A stretch of 64,000 nt of DNA from Naematelia aurantialba (Eukaryota; Basidiomycota; Tremellomycetes; Tremellales; Naemateliaceae): contig JAKFAO010000009.1 in NCBI GenBank assembly GCA_021527695.1, positions 124,001 to 188,000 of the forward strand, written 5' to 3'. The position numbers and the translations under genes are program-made. The notes under the pieces are model-generated. The model was not told where the DNA came from. It was given only the letters and a program-made list of their open reading frames with translations, and did not search any database. Positions 63,024 through 64,000 of the stretch are shown piece after piece (position 1 is the stretch's first letter; every line of letters begins with the position of its first letter).

Positions 63024-64000
63024 ATGCCGCCAGATACGCAGAACGACCGCGACGCCGCCGCTGCGGCTGCGGAGAACAGCAGAGACAAGGACAAGAAGCA
63101 TCCTCACGGGAACAAGGGTCGTGTAGGAAACTATGTCCTCGGGGAAGAGATTGGTAGCGGTAGCTTCGCGACAGTATACAAGGGGCATCGCTCGGTATGT
63201 CACGCCCCCCCCTTGCCTCTCGAGAGGTCCAACAGTACAACAGCTGACTAATCCCTCTTCTCCCTCCTCCCACCACGACTCACGTCCTTTCCGCTCTTGG
63301 CATTACTCTGGCCGTCTACTCTGCCGCACCGCCCCCACCACTGGACACACTTCTCCGCCCTTCTTTCTCCTCTGCAGAAATCAAAAGTCCCAATAGCGAT
63401 CAAGACGGTTCTCCGACAGAAACTCACTTCCAAGCTTTTGGAGAACCTGGAAAGCGAGATCAATATCCTCAAAGTCATCCACCATCGCAATATCGTCGGC
63501 CTCGAGGACTGCTTTGTAAGCCATTCTAGCATTCTGCCTGCCCTATAACCTTGGATTCGCCGGTTACTAACCGCGAGCCCAGAAAAATGATACCCATATC
63601 TACCTCGTCATGGAGTATTGCTCGGGCAACGATCTGTCTGTCTATCTTCGGAACCGCGGACGCCTGCCTACGCTGGATTTTGTTCCCAACGCTTCGATGG
63701 GCATCACACCAGGACCAGAGAGCGTGGACGGCAAGGTATTCTGGCCACATCCCGCCACTGGTGGACTTGATCAGCGAGTAGTCCGCGCTTTCCTGGGACA
63801 ACTAGGTTCGTCACCCCCACCCTGTCAGAGATTAGGTCTAACATGTTACAGCCGCGGCGCTTCGATGTCTCAGGAGTCACGACCTCATACATCGGGATAT
63901 CAAGCCTCAGGTCCGTATTCAGATGTTCTATCTGTCTGTGCCCACTTTGCTGACATCAATAAAGAATCTTCTCCTCCATCCTGCATCCAGTATGGACTAT
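63024..64000 (+). CDS. ATG1: Autophagy serine/threonine kinase Atg1, 5' part
   Basis: Initiating kinase of autophagy, acting with Atg13 and Atg17 at the phagophore assembly site. Exons: 63024-63194, 63378-63515, 63583-63805, 63852-63910, 63965->64000; the gene runs off the window. After a 32-residue charged N-terminus comes [20 protein letters not shown] (glycine loop). [13 protein letters not shown] supplies the ATP-binding Lys, then [40 protein letters not shown], and the catalytic loop [10 protein letters not shown]. An insert of about 45 residues ([13 protein letters not shown] to TGGLDQ) between the hinge and the catalytic loop is longer than in yeast and typical of basidiomycete Atg1. 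The C-terminal MIT domains are beyond the window. Confidence 0.96.

Noticed and set aside
1..64000. tRNA, rRNA, transposon, viral or CRISPR features
   Set aside because: I scanned by eye for tRNA box B-like sequences, reverse transcriptase or transposase motifs and long terminal repeats and found none convincing; a tRNAscan or HMM run could still find a missed small RNA.

Overview
This is a nuclear chromosome segment of a filamentous or yeast-like basidiomycete, most likely a tremellomycete (Trichosporonales/Cryptococcus-type). The signs are GC-rich DNA, densely packed genes on both strands, and nearly every gene broken by many short introns (mostly 37-150 nt, GT..AG), some with exons of only 10-20 nt. 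The gene products are eukaryotic and fungal: frataxin, LSm1, KIN17, eIF2B, prefoldin, SRP14, Atg1. I see no bacterial, viral or transposon gene, no CRISPR array, and no tRNA or rRNA I could support. I reconstructed gene models by hand. For most of them the exon phases close exactly on an open frame; unresolved junctions are stated in the entries.

Layout. 1-9.1 kb: the end of a C2H2 zinc-finger gene, mitochondrial frataxin, a probable SAS4-domain chromatin protein, and a NIPA-type Mg2+ transporter. 9.4-18.3 kb: a run of minus-strand genes comprising KIN17, a RING/coiled-coil protein of Zip3/HEI10 type, LSm1, two tandemly duplicated TXNDC17-like thioredoxins, and a small internally repeated hydrophilic protein. 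18.3-23.7 kb is gene-poor and holds only an intronless alpha/beta hydrolase. 23.7-31 kb: an Ecl1-type regulatory factor, eIF2B beta, an unknown small protein and a GNAT acetyltransferase. 31.4-39 kb: a secreted GH115 alpha-glucuronidase next to UDP-glucose 6-dehydrogenase. 39.9-53.8 kb: prefoldin 1, a protein carrying the GTPBP1/2 N-terminal region without a GTPase, a secreted GH128 glucanase, a 1150-residue coiled-coil protein, and a Mpv17/Sym1 membrane protein. 54-64 kb: PRO2, FRG1, SRP14, a class-III aminotransferase, and the 5' part of ATG1, which runs off the window.

Themes. Most genes are housekeeping: iron-sulfur biogenesis, mRNA decay, translation, protein folding and targeting, proline synthesis, autophagy. 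Two neighbours share glucuronic-acid chemistry (UDP-glucuronate synthesis and glucuronoxylan debranching), which is relevant in fungi that build glucuronoxylomannan. The most unusual structural signal is the large number of short tandem repeats (minisatellites and microsatellites) lying inside introns of otherwise conserved genes.
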